NCBI RefSeq assembly: GCF_000016785.1
Contig: NC_009486.1
Coordinates: forward strand, 1,612,001-1,676,000
DNA: 64,000 nucleotides
Direction of reading: 5' to 3'
DNA from: Thermotoga petrophila RKU-1
GTDB lineage: Bacteria > Thermotogota > Thermotogae > Thermotogales > Thermotogaceae
Part shown: positions 15,066 to 22,348 of the stretch, piece by piece
How the letters are laid out: the number at the start of each line of letters is the position of its first letter
Numbering within the stretch: position 1 is the first letter of the stretch
The notes under the pieces: model-generated
The model's database searches: none
Seen by the model: the letters and a program-made list of their open reading frames with translations, nothing else
What the model was told of the DNA's origin: nothing
Program-made: the position numbers and the translations under genes

Positions 15066-16693
15066 TCCCCATTCCTCCCTTCCATCTGGAAAGACTTTCT
15101 CAAAACGATCGGTGTCTTACCGTAGTCGCACCTTGCAAGCAGTTCGTACTGACTCTCTTCCAGCACAATGGGTATGAAAATGCTGAAGATCCTCTTCGTT
15201 CCTGGAAGAACAGGATTCGTTGACGAAATCTCTTCCTGAATGAGACTTTCCACTTTCTCTGGTATTATGAGACCTTCGTCCGTTACCTGCTGAGGCGTGA
15301 TCCTGTTCAAACCGAAAGTGATCTTTGGCAGAAGATGATAGTTTCCTGTGTTCTCAAAAATGATGTCCGCATAAACACCATCTTCTTTCACGGTGTAAAC
15401 CAGATCGGCGCTCGCTTCTATTGTGATGTCTTCATCCTTTCCGACAAACACAAGAAGATTCGCTCCTACTTCCGTCTTTAAACCCCCTTCTGTTTTAAAG
15501 ATCACATCCGCATAATAACCCCCCGTGAAATTTTCTGGAACTCTCACGGCGACACGCACGTTTCTGGACTGTCCAGGTCTCAAACTGAAAGAAGACGGAG
15601 TGAGGTTGATCCAGTCGGGAGGAGTACCCCTTTCTTCTTCCGGAAGGATCTCCCCGTAGATGTCGTAAACCAGGGGTAGAATCTTTCCTTCCACCTGAAG
15701 GGTCTCTTCTCCCAGGTTCGATACTTTCACTATCGATGATCGGTATGATCCTGGAAGTGCCTTAATTTCGATGTCTACTGGATCAATTGTGATCATCACA
15801 GGATTTGCTTCCTTCTTCTCTTCTTCGGTTTCCACTTTTTCTGAACTCACTGTGAACGTGGTCTCTGCCACGATCGGTCTCCTTCCACCGTAATCGACAA
15901 CGGCCCTCGCGATGTATTCTCCGGGAGGAAAGAATCTTCTTGTGATCGTTCTCATGTTGACCGTGCTGTCGGGGAGAACAACTCCTCTTCCCGCACCAAG
16001 TGGCATCTTCGCTATTGTTCGACCTTCTTTTGTTTTTATCGTGAGTGTACCTTTCGTGATTATGTGAACATTGCTCTTGTTCAAAACTCCAAGAGTGAAT
16101 ACCAGTGCTCCGTCTCCTATCTGTATCCTTATGGAAGGTATATCATCGGACCTTTCCACTTTGAAATAGGCGGGGAATGCCTCTATCCTCTTTCTCGTTC
16201 CGGAGACAACGATTTCTAAAAAACTCGCCATCCTGTATTTGAATTCGATCTCACCGTAGGCTCCCTCTTCGGTGGGCCTTTGTGTCTCTTGTGATTGAGG
16301 TGTCTGGATTTCAAAGGTAACGGCGCCGTAGAGTCCTCCAGAAACACCCCTTGGAACGTTCACCGTGACGATGACCGTTTTGGTTTCCTTGGGGGGAACG
16401 GTGATCGTATCGGGTTCCACCCTCACCCACCTTGCGATCGAATATTTTGTGCTTCCCGGCTGTTTCAGATCGTACGCTCCTTCCACTGTTTCGACTACAT
16501 CCATAACCAGTGCCTTCAAAGTGATGGATTCGAATTCGCTGTCGTTCTCCAAGAAGATCTCGTAGCTGAAACTCGTTCCCGGGTTCACAGTTTTACTCAC
16601 CACAATGGGATCCATTCGAATGGAAATACCCTGCGCAAGAAAAACAGCACTCATCAGAATCAGAACCATTAAACTTATCCTTCTCATCCCCAT
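15062..16693 (-). CDS. Exported tandem Ig-like protein resembling DUF916/WxL-interacting proteins
   Basis: About 543 residues from ATG 16693; a GTG three bases upstream and an ATG six bases downstream are alternatives behind the same GGGAGA site. A signal peptide (residues 5-22) precedes two homologous halves of about 260 residues. Each half contains an Ig-like strand set ending in a Gly-Gly-(L/Y)-Y turn (VPRGVSGGLYGAVTFE in the first, VPENFTGGYYADVIFK in the second) and a closing segment (EYIARAVVDYGGRRPIV versus QYELLARCDYGKTPIV). This layout resembles DUF916/WxLIP or periplasmic chaperone-like proteins that bind surface proteins. Stop and start overlap with the secretin gene; likely a partner in surface protein display. 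Confidence 0.7.
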   Translation of the reverse strand: MGMRRISLMVLILMSAVFLAQGISIRMDPIVVSKTVNPGTSFSYEIFLENDSEFESITLKALVMDVVETVEGAYDLKQPGSTKYSIARWVRVEPDTITVPPKETKTVIVTVNVPRGVSGGLYGAVTFEIQTPQSQETQRPTEEGAYGEIEFKYRMASFLEIVVSGTRKRIEAFPAYFKVERSDDIPSIRIQIGDGALVFTLGVLNKSNVHIITKGTLTIKTKEGRTIAKMPLGAGRGVVLPDSTVNMRTITRRFFPPGEYIARAVVDYGGRRPIVAETTFTVSSEKVETEEEKKEANPVMITIDPVDIEIKALPGSYRSSIVKVSNLGEETLQVEGKILPLVYDIYGEILPEEERGTPPDWINLTPSSFSLRPGQSRNVRVAVRVPENFTGGYYADVIFKTEGGLKTEVGANLLVFVGKDEDITIEASADLVYTVKEDGVYADIIFENTGNYHLLPKITFGLNRITPQQVTDEGLIIPEKVESLIQEEISSTNPVLPGTKRIFSIFIPIVLEESQYELLARCDYGKTPIVLRKSFQMEGRNGE

Positions 16694-16704
16694 CACTCTC
16701 CCAT

Positions 16705-16741
16705 AAAAAAATAAAAGGCGAGGGAAGAAGCCCCTCGCCTT
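16705..16741 (-). terminator. Strong hairpin terminator between secreted-protein genes
   Basis: A perfect 10-bp stem AAGGCGAGGG/CCCTCGCCTT (16741-16732 with 16724-16715), 7-nt loop, then TTATTTTTTT on the minus strand. It follows the first secreted paralogue gene and lies just upstream of the Ig-like gene start, so it should cut transcription between them and make the paralogues more abundant than the secretin genes. Confidence 0.88.
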
Positions 16742-16756
16742 CCTTTTTCAAAAGAT

Positions 16757-17404
16757 TTATCTCTGGCTGTTCACGTATTCTTCGAGATCTTCCACGTAGT
16801 CTCCTTCGTCGTCTATCCAAGGTTTCTGGTTCTTGAGGGTGAGTATTATTATTCCAGAATCTCTGTAGGTGGATGCACTGTTGCATCTTTCAACGTGTAT
16901 CCTGTTCCAGAGTTTGTAAGTCACACCATTGTGAAGGATTTGGCTGTCAGGTACCAGAAGACTGACATCATTCAGTTCAGGTGCTGGTGTCCAGATATTT
17001 TCTGGTATTGGAAGTTGTGGCCCAAACGCGTAGTCTACTTCGATCGTATCATCGATGCTCGTTCCCGTTGCGTACTTCAGGTGATCAAACCCGCTGAAGG
17101 TGATCTCAAGATCGCTGTTGCTTTGAAGTGTGGCTGAGATACAGTTGGCAACGTACGTTCCAGGTTTTCTCACGAACCAGGTCCATTTTGTTCCTGTAAG
17201 ACTCCACTTCACCCACTGGGCAACCTGAACCTCGAGGGTCACAGGAATTTCCCACTGACGCTTGTTACAGTTACCGCTCTCTGGCATGTCTATGAATACC
17301 CTTGCGTTATCTGGATCTCCATTATAAGCGTAAACGTCTACGAATTCAGCGAAGAACATGGAACTCACTACCAAAGCCAGCATAATCAACAAAAGTCTTC
17401 TCAT
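16757..17404 (-). CDS. Secreted protein of a three-member paralogous family (copy 1)
   Basis: 215 residues with a signal peptide (1-19). Homologous over its whole length to the next gene and, over the last ~150 residues, to the third. Shared marks: GNCNKRQWEI, TKWTWFVRKPG, LHNGVTYKLWNRI, CNSASTY followed by D-SG, and a C-terminal QKPWIDDEGDYVEDLEEYV. Cysteines in CNK and CNSASTY, conserved in copy 2, probably pair as an extracellular disulfide; a third Cys follows YVAN. Beta-rich and acidic near the end. No known family recognised. Preceded by GGAGGGG and followed by a strong terminator. Confidence 0.75.
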   Translation of the reverse strand: MRRLLLIMLALVVSSMFFAEFVDVYAYNGDPDNARVFIDMPESGNCNKRQWEIPVTLEVQVAQWVKWSLTGTKWTWFVRKPGTYVANCISATLQSNSDLEITFSGFDHLKYATGTSIDDTIEVDYAFGPQLPIPENIWTPAPELNDVSLLVPDSQILHNGVTYKLWNRIHVERCNSASTYRDSGIIILTLKNQKPWIDDEGDYVEDLEEYVNSQR

Positions 17405-17459
17405 ACCAATCCCCTCCTCAATTATCCTCGATAGAGTTCATTACTTATCATTGTCTTTC

Positions 17460-18137
17460 CTATCTTTCATTGGTCACGTAATTTTCAAGATCTTCCACAT
17501 AGTTTCCTTCCTCGTCGATCCACGGCTTTTGATTCTGGAGTGTCAGGTAGATGTACCCGGTGTCTCTGTAGGTGGACGCGCTGTTGCATTCAACCACATT
17601 GATTCTGTTCCAGAGGTAGAAAGTCAATCCATTGTGGAGGTCCTCGCTATCGACCAGTGTGTAGGAAAGATCGTTGACATTTGGTGCCCTCACCCAGCTA
17701 TCCTGATCTGGCATACCTCCTGTTGTCATCACTGCGTAATACGCTTCGATTTCTGGATTGACACTGCTTGTTCCTGTGTAGGTTGGATCGTCGAAGCCAC
17801 TGAAGCTCACAAGAACATCACCGTTGCTTGCTACTGTTCCTGTAACAGAGTTCGCGTAGTAATCCCCGGGTTTTCTCACAAACCATGTCCACTTCGTCGC
17901 GCTCAAACTCCATTCGAGCCACTGGGCGACTTGAACTTCTGTTGTAAATTGAATCTGCCATTCAGGTTTGTTACAGGACCCATCGGTTGGGAACGCGCTG
18001 AACGCCCTTGCCAGGTCGTTTGTTGCTGGTAGACTGATGTACTCACCATCCACGTACTGCCAGACTTCAAGTATTGACTGTGCCAGTGCAAATGTGAACA
18101 AAACTCCCATCAAAACTAACCAGAGTAACTTTCTCAT
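17460..18137 (-). CDS. Secreted protein of a three-member paralogous family (copy 2)
   Basis: 225 residues with a signal peptide (1-19, ...FALAQ). It repeats the motifs of copy 1 nearly residue for residue: GSCNKPEWQI, EVQVAQWLEWSL, TKWTWFVRKPGDYY, LHNGLTFYLWNRI, CNSASTY then DTG, and QKPWIDEEGNYVEDLENYV. The central 40 residues differ more, with GTVASNGDVLVSFSGFD. Probably a beta-sandwich subunit exported to the periplasm or toga. It has its own AGGAGGGG ribosome site and lies 20 nt after the third copy. Function unknown; repetition in tandem suggests subunits of a common surface layer or fibre. Confidence 0.75.
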   Translation of the reverse strand: MRKLLWLVLMGVLFTFALAQSILEVWQYVDGEYISLPATNDLARAFSAFPTDGSCNKPEWQIQFTTEVQVAQWLEWSLSATKWTWFVRKPGDYYANSVTGTVASNGDVLVSFSGFDDPTYTGTSSVNPEIEAYYAVMTTGGMPDQDSWVRAPNVNDLSYTLVDSEDLHNGLTFYLWNRINVVECNSASTYRDTGYIYLTLQNQKPWIDEEGNYVEDLENYVTNER

Positions 18138-18156
18138 AAAAATCCCCTCCTTCTAC

Positions 18157-19098
18157 TCACCTTTCTGGTGAGGTATCGATGTACAGTTTAGAATTGCTGA
18201 TGGTGAAGGTTATAACGCCCGTGCTGGTGTAGGTGTCCGCTGACAGACTCTTTGGAACGTTGATTTTTTGCCACAGAGAAAAGCTGTCTTCCAGAAAACT
18301 GAGGTCGTCGAACCACTCTGTGGGAATCTCGTCACCATAGGCCACTTTCAAATCCACATCGGTTGACTCATTTGAGGGATCGGGAAGATTCACGTAGATC
18401 GAAAGATGCGTGTTCGCTTCAACTTCGAGCACCTTCACAACGTACACACCCGGTTTCTTCACAAACCAGGTGACCTTTGTACCGCTCAGGTGGATCTTCA
18501 CGCACCGCGAAAGCCTTCCTCCCCATGCGGTTTCTTCTCTTCCACTGCTGCTACTCACAACTCCATGAAGAAGAATGTAGTATTTGTTGTTCAGCCTTTT
18601 CAACCCGGTGAAACTGTTTTGGAAAAGAAAGGAGAGAGGAACCTTAAAGATGTAGATGTTCACGGGTGAGTCAAACTCTTCCTTGAACGGAAACTGACCC
18701 GGCGCCTGATTCCCCTCGGGCTCTTCGGAGAGAACGTTGAGGTGTGTTTCTTCCAGATTCCACTCATCGCTGATATCCACTCTGACGTAGAGATATTCTG
18801 AATCGTTCCAGACGGTGACGGTTCCCACCACCGTGTCCTGACCTGCCCAGAAGCTGAAAAGTTTCTCCCCATCTCCCAGCTCGTATTCCATGTAGTAGTA
18901 CCATTGACCCTTCCCACGATAGGAGTTCATTTCAACAACGCTCCCTGTGGTTTGTCTCTGAGCAGGTGGGAGGACAAACACATCTTCCTTGATTTCTTTT
19001 TCCCACCTCCCGAGTTCTTTGTTGTATTTATAGATCGTCGTGGAAAAAGAAAGAACGAAAAGAAAAACAATGAAAACCCCCAATCCCCATCTTCTCAC
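18157..19098 (-). CDS. Secreted protein, third paralogue with an extra N-terminal domain
   Basis: 313 residues from a GTG behind GGAGGCGG, signal peptide 1-20. The C-terminal half (about 200-313) matches copies 1 and 2 (GTKVTWFVKKPGVYVV, SLWQKINVP, DTYTSTGVITFTI) but lacks their Cys pair and the acidic tail. The N-terminal half (about 45-150) has VVGTVTVWNDSEYLYVRVDIS and EWNLEETHLNV, a pattern I know from many secreted or cell-surface proteins of unclear role. Could be an anchor or the first subunit. First gene of the minus-strand cluster; divergent from the cupin gene with an inverted repeat between. Confidence 0.72.
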   Translation of the reverse strand: MRRWGLGVFIVFLFVLSFSTTIYKYNKELGRWEKEIKEDVFVLPPAQRQTTGSVVEMNSYRGKGQWYYYMEYELGDGEKLFSFWAGQDTVVGTVTVWNDSEYLYVRVDISDEWNLEETHLNVLSEEPEGNQAPGQFPFKEEFDSPVNIYIFKVPLSFLFQNSFTGLKRLNNKYYILLHGVVSSSSGREETAWGGRLSRCVKIHLSGTKVTWFVKKPGVYVVKVLEVEANTHLSIYVNLPDPSNESTDVDLKVAYGDEIPTEWFDDLSFLEDSFSLWQKINVPKSLSADTYTSTGVITFTISNSKLYIDTSPER

Positions 19099-19151
19099 GG
19101 TACCGCCTCCTACGCTTCAAACTCTATTCGAACGAATGAAACAGGGTTGAA

Positions 19152-19170
19152 ATTGAAAGAAATTTTCAAT
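19152..19170. repeat. Inverted repeat between divergent genes (possible operator)
   Basis: Perfect 7-bp arms ATTGAAA / TTTCAAT separated by 5 bases, in the gap between the third secreted paralogue and the cupin. A second short palindrome ATTCG-AA-CGAAT is nearby on the left. AT-rich chance matches are possible. Confidence 0.3.
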
Positions 19171-19227
19171 GAGTGTTCAATGAAAAAACAATAAAAACTG
19201 GTAGACTTCTAACGGGAGGTGAGAGGC

Positions 19228-19497
19228 GTGGAAATGAAGATAGAAAAGCCCACACCCGAGAAACTCAAGGAACTCAGCGTTGAGAAATGGCCCATCTGGG
19301 AAAAAGAGGTCAGCGAGTTCGATTGGTACTACGATACGAACGAGACCTGCTACATACTGGAAGGCAAGGTGGAAGTCACAACAGAGGATGGAAAAAAGTA
19401 CGTCATAGAGAAAGGTGATCTCGTCACCTTTCCGAAAGGTTTGAGGTGCAGGTGGAAGGTTTTAGAGCCGGTCAGAAAGCACTACAACCTCTTCTGA
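19228..19497 (+). CDS. Small single-domain cupin
   Basis: 89 residues from GTG 19228, chosen because GGGAGGT ends seven bases upstream; a GTG nine bases earlier overlaps that site. A single cupin barrel of the DUF861/EutQ-like size: residues 25-60 SEFDWYYDTNETCYILEGKVEV and 65-85 KGDLVTFPKGLRCRWKV give the two cupin motifs. The usual metal-binding histidines are mostly absent (Tyr, Thr and Cys positions instead), so metal use is doubtful. T. maritima has an equivalent structure with no known function. The SRP RNA promoter starts within its last codons. Confidence 0.85.
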   Translation: MEMKIEKPTPEKLKELSVEKWPIWEKEVSEFDWYYDTNETCYILEGKVEVTTEDGKKYVIEKGDLVTFPKGLRCRWKVLEPVRKHYNLF

Positions 19498-19499
19498 AC

Positions 19500-19528
19500 T
19501 TGAAACCTTCTGGAAAGTGTTGTAGAAT
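19500..19528 (+). promoter_or_regulatory. Promoter of the SRP RNA gene
   Basis: TTGAAA at 19500-19505, exactly 17 nt, TAGAAT at 19523-19528. The expected start, about 19534-19536, coincides with the first base-paired nucleotides of the SRP RNA. Confidence 0.8.
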
Positions 19529-19533
19529 ACTGA

Positions 19534-19807
19534 TGCACCACGCTAGGCGGGGGGCTGGCGGTCCCCTGTACCCGAAATCCGCCGTACGCGGGGCCGAATT
19601 CCCACCCGAGGCTCTTCGGGTCGGGAAACGGCGTGACTCGGGGGCGATGAAGACCGGGTCCCACGCAACGGAACCCTGTGAACCTGGTCAGGCCCGGGAG
19701 GGAGCAGCCATAAGCAGGTGTTTCCGTGTGCCGTGGGGGAGCCCGGTTGGAGCCTTCCGATCATGCACGCCCCGGTCCGGAGAAGTCGACGGTGGGTGCG
19801 TGGTGCA
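19534..19807 (+). ncRNA. ffs: Signal recognition particle RNA (long bacterial type with Alu domain)
   Basis: About 274 nt. The 5' and 3' ends pair perfectly over ten bases: TGCACCACGC (19534-19543) with GCGTGGTGCA (19798-19807). The Alu-domain signature follows the 5' strand (GCTAGGCGGGG, CCTGTACCCGAAATCCGC), and the S-domain apical loop is canonical: AACCTGGTCAGGCCC (19681-19695), a GGGA tetraloop, GGGAGCAGCC. It binds Ffh and targets ribosomes making membrane proteins. A T-rich stretch ATTTTTCTTCT right after the 3' end can terminate transcription. The start codon of the next gene lies inside the 3' strand. Confidence 0.96.
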
Positions 19808-20249
19808 TTTTTCTTCTGGTTACTCCCTCGTTGAAACGTTGGCCCTCATGTTCTGCATTTGCATGGTTGTGATGATAGGTCTTTTTTCACTTTCTCTCGC
19901 TATGAAGACACGTGCCCGCCTCGTTTACGACATCGATCTTCTGACTGACGAATTCTACGCAGTGGATTTTATGAGACACGAATACGAGGTGAAAGCCGCG
20001 GCGTCTCCCTCTGTTTCTGTCACATCGAACAGGTTGAGTTTTAACGCGGATTACGATAAGAAAACTGGTACGATCTCTTACCTTGTAATATTCAAGGACG
20101 GTCTGTACAAGATTGTTCGTTTCGGTCTGAGTGGAGAGGGGAACAACTATCTGATAGAAACAAAAAAGAAAATTCACTTTTCACGGGAAGGGAAGGTATT
20201 CTCCGTGACGATAGGGGACACTATCTACGACCTTGGGATCTCAGAGTAG
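19800..20249 (+). CDS. Type IV prepilin-like protein starting inside the SRP RNA gene
   Basis: 149 residues if GTG 19800 is used (GTG 19803 is equally possible; a GGTGGG lies 3-6 bases upstream). The N-terminus VVHFSSG then YSLVETLALMFCICMVVMIG has a clear prepilin-peptidase site with Glu at +5 and a hydrophobic helix; any later start would remove it. The remaining ~110 residues are a soluble beta-type domain. It resembles the pilin-like gene at 8744 and probably joins the same pseudopilus. Both start codon and ribosome site lie in the paired 3' strand of the SRP RNA. The stop overlaps the convergent antiporter gene by 9 nt. Confidence 0.72.
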   Translation: MVHFSSGYSLVETLALMFCICMVVMIGLFSLSLAMKTRARLVYDIDLLTDEFYAVDFMRHEYEVKAAASPSVSVTSNRLSFNADYDKKTGTISYLVIFKDGLYKIVRFGLSGEGNNYLIETKKKIHFSREGKVFSVTIGDTIYDLGISE

Positions 20250-20843
20250 ACCCCTGTGTTTTATGAAGTAGTACACGATGATCCAGCTACCCAGCATCAC
20301 TTTCAAGTACACCACCATGTTCGCTGGAACTATGAGGTTTCTTCCCGGGAGTATCAGAACAACGAGGAAAAGAAAAACGATCATGATGAACTTCTCCAGG
20401 AAGTAGGCTCGTGTTCTCTCGAACTTCCTCTCGAAGTTTTCAAAATCTTCCACCATGGCTATCAGAGCGAGCGCCGTTCCGCCCGCGACTCCAGCAGAGA
20501 ACCCACCACCCGGGCTCACATGACCTTCGAGCGCGAGGTACAGCGATCCCACGAGGAGAAAGAACGCTATGAATCTGGCAAAGATCCTGATCGTGACGTC
20601 CGATATGCCTTTTATCTCCTCCGGAGTGGGAAGGTAGGCCATGTGGAGGGAGACTCCGAACACCGCGAGCGAGAAGACAAGAACCTCGAAGACCGTATCG
20701 TACACCCTGTTCAGAAGGTAGATCTGGGTGATGGGATTTTTAACCACTGGGTTTTCAAAGTTCACCTGAACTTTCTCAAAACTTCCGTTCAACAGGACAA
20801 CAAAACAAAAAACAACGAAGATGGTGATCCACACCCATCTCAT
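20241..20843 (-). CDS. mnhB: Mrp-type antiporter subunit MnhB
   Basis: 200 residues. A first hydrophobic segment near residue 8-22 is followed by a large periplasmic or cytosolic stretch, then membrane helices. The MnhB domain signature SPGGGFSAGVAGGTALALIAM is at about residues 115-135. MnhB is a small core membrane subunit of Mrp Na+/H+ antiporters and related membrane-bound hydrogenases. It is the last gene of a seven-gene Mnh-like run and starts 4 nt inside the stop of the fusion subunit gene. Confidence 0.88.
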   Translation of the reverse strand: MRWVWITIFVVFCFVVLLNGSFEKVQVNFENPVVKNPITQIYLLNRVYDTVFEVLVFSLAVFGVSLHMAYLPTPEEIKGISDVTIRIFARFIAFFLLVGSLYLALEGHVSPGGGFSAGVAGGTALALIAMVEDFENFERKFERTRAYFLEKFIMIVFLFLVVLILPGRNLIVPANMVVYLKVMLGSWIIVYYFIKHRGLL

Positions 20844-21508
20844 CCGATCTCCTCCCCGAAGTATTTCTTTTTCAATTCTTCTACAAACTCCTTTTCGGTT
20901 CTGAGAAATTCTCTGAATCTCATTCTCAACTCCTCGTCCGCGAAAAGAATGTGGTAACTCCCATCTTTTTGGAAAACGTGATTCAATTGCTCGCCTCTGT
21001 ACACCCTCTCCGTGTACCTCAGCAGATCGAGTCTTTCATCCTCAAGGTAGAAGATCTTTGTTTCCAGATAGCCTTTTTTGTCCTCACTGAACACCCCGCC
21101 ACAGGCAACATCCACCTTTCCATCGTTCAAAGCCTCAAGAAGGTCTTCCAGAGAGGAAAACTCGACGAACTCTGATCTGTAGTCATACTTCTCACAGAAC
21201 CTCTTCAGAAGTTCGTATTCGAAACCCATGAACGCCTCTCCCAATTTCTCAAACAGGAGCCTGACAGTTGTGAATCCGATCTTCACTCGATCCCTTGACT
21301 TTAGAGCGATCAGATAAACGAGGGTGGTGAGAAGCGCTCCAAGGAGGGCCTCCGCGATGGCCACGTCGGGAGAAGAAAAGAGTGTGTACAGAAGAACCGC
21401 CAGAACGCTCAAGGCCGTTCTTCCAATGACTGCGTTCAGTCTTATCGGAGTGAAGATCGTGTACAGAGAGACAGAGACCATCAGAATCAGTACCAGATTT
21501 TCTATCAA
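20840..21508 (-). CDS. MbhD/MnhA-C-type membrane subunit fused to a solute-binding-protein-like domain
   Basis: 222 residues from a TTG at 21508, placed by GGAGGG six bases upstream and overlapping the mnhG stop. Residues 3-70 hold three membrane helices with the MbhD/DUF4040 pattern (NAVIGRTALSVLAVLL, SSPDVAIAEALLGALL), normally the C-terminal part of MnhA. Residues 75-218 match family-3 periplasmic binding proteins: VKIGFT at the start, MGFEYELLKRFCEKYDY, SLEDLLEALNDGKVDVACGG, and the terminal LKKKYFGE. At ~143 residues only lobe 1 plus the C-terminal helix is present; the second lobe is missing. Fusion seems genuine since there is no frame break. A ligand-sensing subunit is possible but inferred. 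Confidence 0.8.
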   Translation of the reverse strand: MIENLVLILMVSVSLYTIFTPIRLNAVIGRTALSVLAVLLYTLFSSPDVAIAEALLGALLTTLVYLIALKSRDRVKIGFTTVRLLFEKLGEAFMGFEYELLKRFCEKYDYRSEFVEFSSLEDLLEALNDGKVDVACGGVFSEDKKGYLETKIFYLEDERLDLLRYTERVYRGEQLNHVFQKDGSYHILFADEELRMRFREFLRTEKEFVEELKKKYFGEEIG

Positions 21509-21741
21509 GATGATCCCTCCGTGTACATACGTGCTATAACGTGTGAAACGAAAGGTCCCCATACGAGAAGGAGTATCACCATGAGAATCGTTCTCGAAAC
21601 GTCTTCCCAGAAGTTGAGTACGATGAAAAGGGAACCCACCGTGTCTGAGATTCCTATGAGGTGGATCTTCAGAAAGAAGTCTTTTTTCAAAAGCGAAAGG
21701 AGAGTGCCGAGGAACATCAAAACTACACCGATGTAGATCAT
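21505..21741 (-). CDS. mnhG: Mrp-type antiporter subunit MnhG
   Basis: 78 residues from ATG 21741. Three membrane helices; pattern IGVVLMFLGTLLSLLKKDFFLKIHLIGISDTVGS matches the MnhG/PhaG family (usual length 80-120 residues), though the text here is given only in pieces: IGVVLMFLGTLL, then HLIGISDTVGS. Small membrane subunit of Mrp complexes. Overlaps both neighbours by 4 nt. Confidence 0.85.
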   Translation of the reverse strand: MIYIGVVLMFLGTLLSLLKKDFFLKIHLIGISDTVGSLFIVLNFWEDVSRTILMVILLLVWGPFVSHVIARMYTEGSS

Positions 21742-21980
21742 CCTCTGTCCCTCCTCAGAAAGTAAGAGAACAGAATAATTCCGCTTCCGCCGGCGAGCAG
21801 ATAGAACACCGCGACGTCCCTTGCCTGAGACAGTCCCGGAACGAGATACGAAAGAGCGTAGATCAAAACACCAACCTTCGTCGAAAGCGAGGAAATCCCC
21901 AGGAGTTTTTCCCATTGGTTTTTCCCCAAGAGCACCTGAAGAACGCTCAAGATTAACGGAGAAACAAGAAACCATCTCAT
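21738..21980 (-). CDS. mnhF: Mrp-type antiporter subunit MnhF
   Basis: 80 residues from ATG 21980, overlapping the mnhE stop. Three membrane helices and the family pattern STKVGVLIYALSYL with a following YLLAGGSGIILFSYF. The first membrane segment ends in a less typical KNQWEK loop. Its position between E and G subunits is the normal Mrp order and supports the call more than sequence alone. Confidence 0.8.
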   Translation of the reverse strand: MRWFLVSPLILSVLQVLLGKNQWEKLLGISSLSTKVGVLIYALSYLVPGLSQARDVAVFYLLAGGSGIILFSYFLRRDRG

Positions 21981-22348
21981 TTTTTTCTCTCCCCCACCTG
22001 ATGGACTACCATGTAACCTTCTTCTGAGACGATCACCAGTGTTTTTGGAGTGAGTGTGATGGTGAGTGTTTTTTCGAGCTCTTCCCACTCGTCTTTCACC
22101 GCAACCTCGTAAGCCCTTTTAGCCCCGTTGTGGAAAATCAAAACCAGAATCGATTCAAAAACCGCTTTTGGAACGTTGTAGAAGAGTTTCAACACAAGAA
22201 CGGGAAACTTCTCAAAGTGTACAGGCCTTGTGAAGATGTACGTGACAACACTCATCAAGACTCCAAGTACGATTGTTGTCAGAGTCGCTTTCTGAGACAA
22301 AACTATGAAGAAAACGGTTCCTGTTATCACAGCGACAAGAGAAGACAA
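21977..22348 (-). CDS. mnhE: Mrp-type antiporter subunit MnhE
   Basis: 123 residues from TTG 22348, preceded by GGGGGTGG; the gene begins 22 nt inside mnhD. Two or three N-terminal membrane helices, then a soluble tail with the MnhE hallmark TLTPKTLVIV followed by a VH motif (MVVHQVG). MnhE is needed for Mrp assembly. Confidence 0.87.
   Translation of the reverse strand: MSSLVAVITGTVFFIVLSQKATLTTIVLGVLMSVVTYIFTRPVHFEKFPVLVLKLFYNVPKAVFESILVLIFHNGAKRAYEVAVKDEWEELEKTLTITLTPKTLVIVSEEGYMVVHQVGERKK

Noticed and set aside
19446-19799. Upstream in-frame extension of the prepilin-like gene through the SRP RNA.
   Set aside because: It would translate the SRP RNA into a Gly/Pro/Arg-rich peptide and overlaps the cupin; the prepilin leader is complete from the GTG at 19800.
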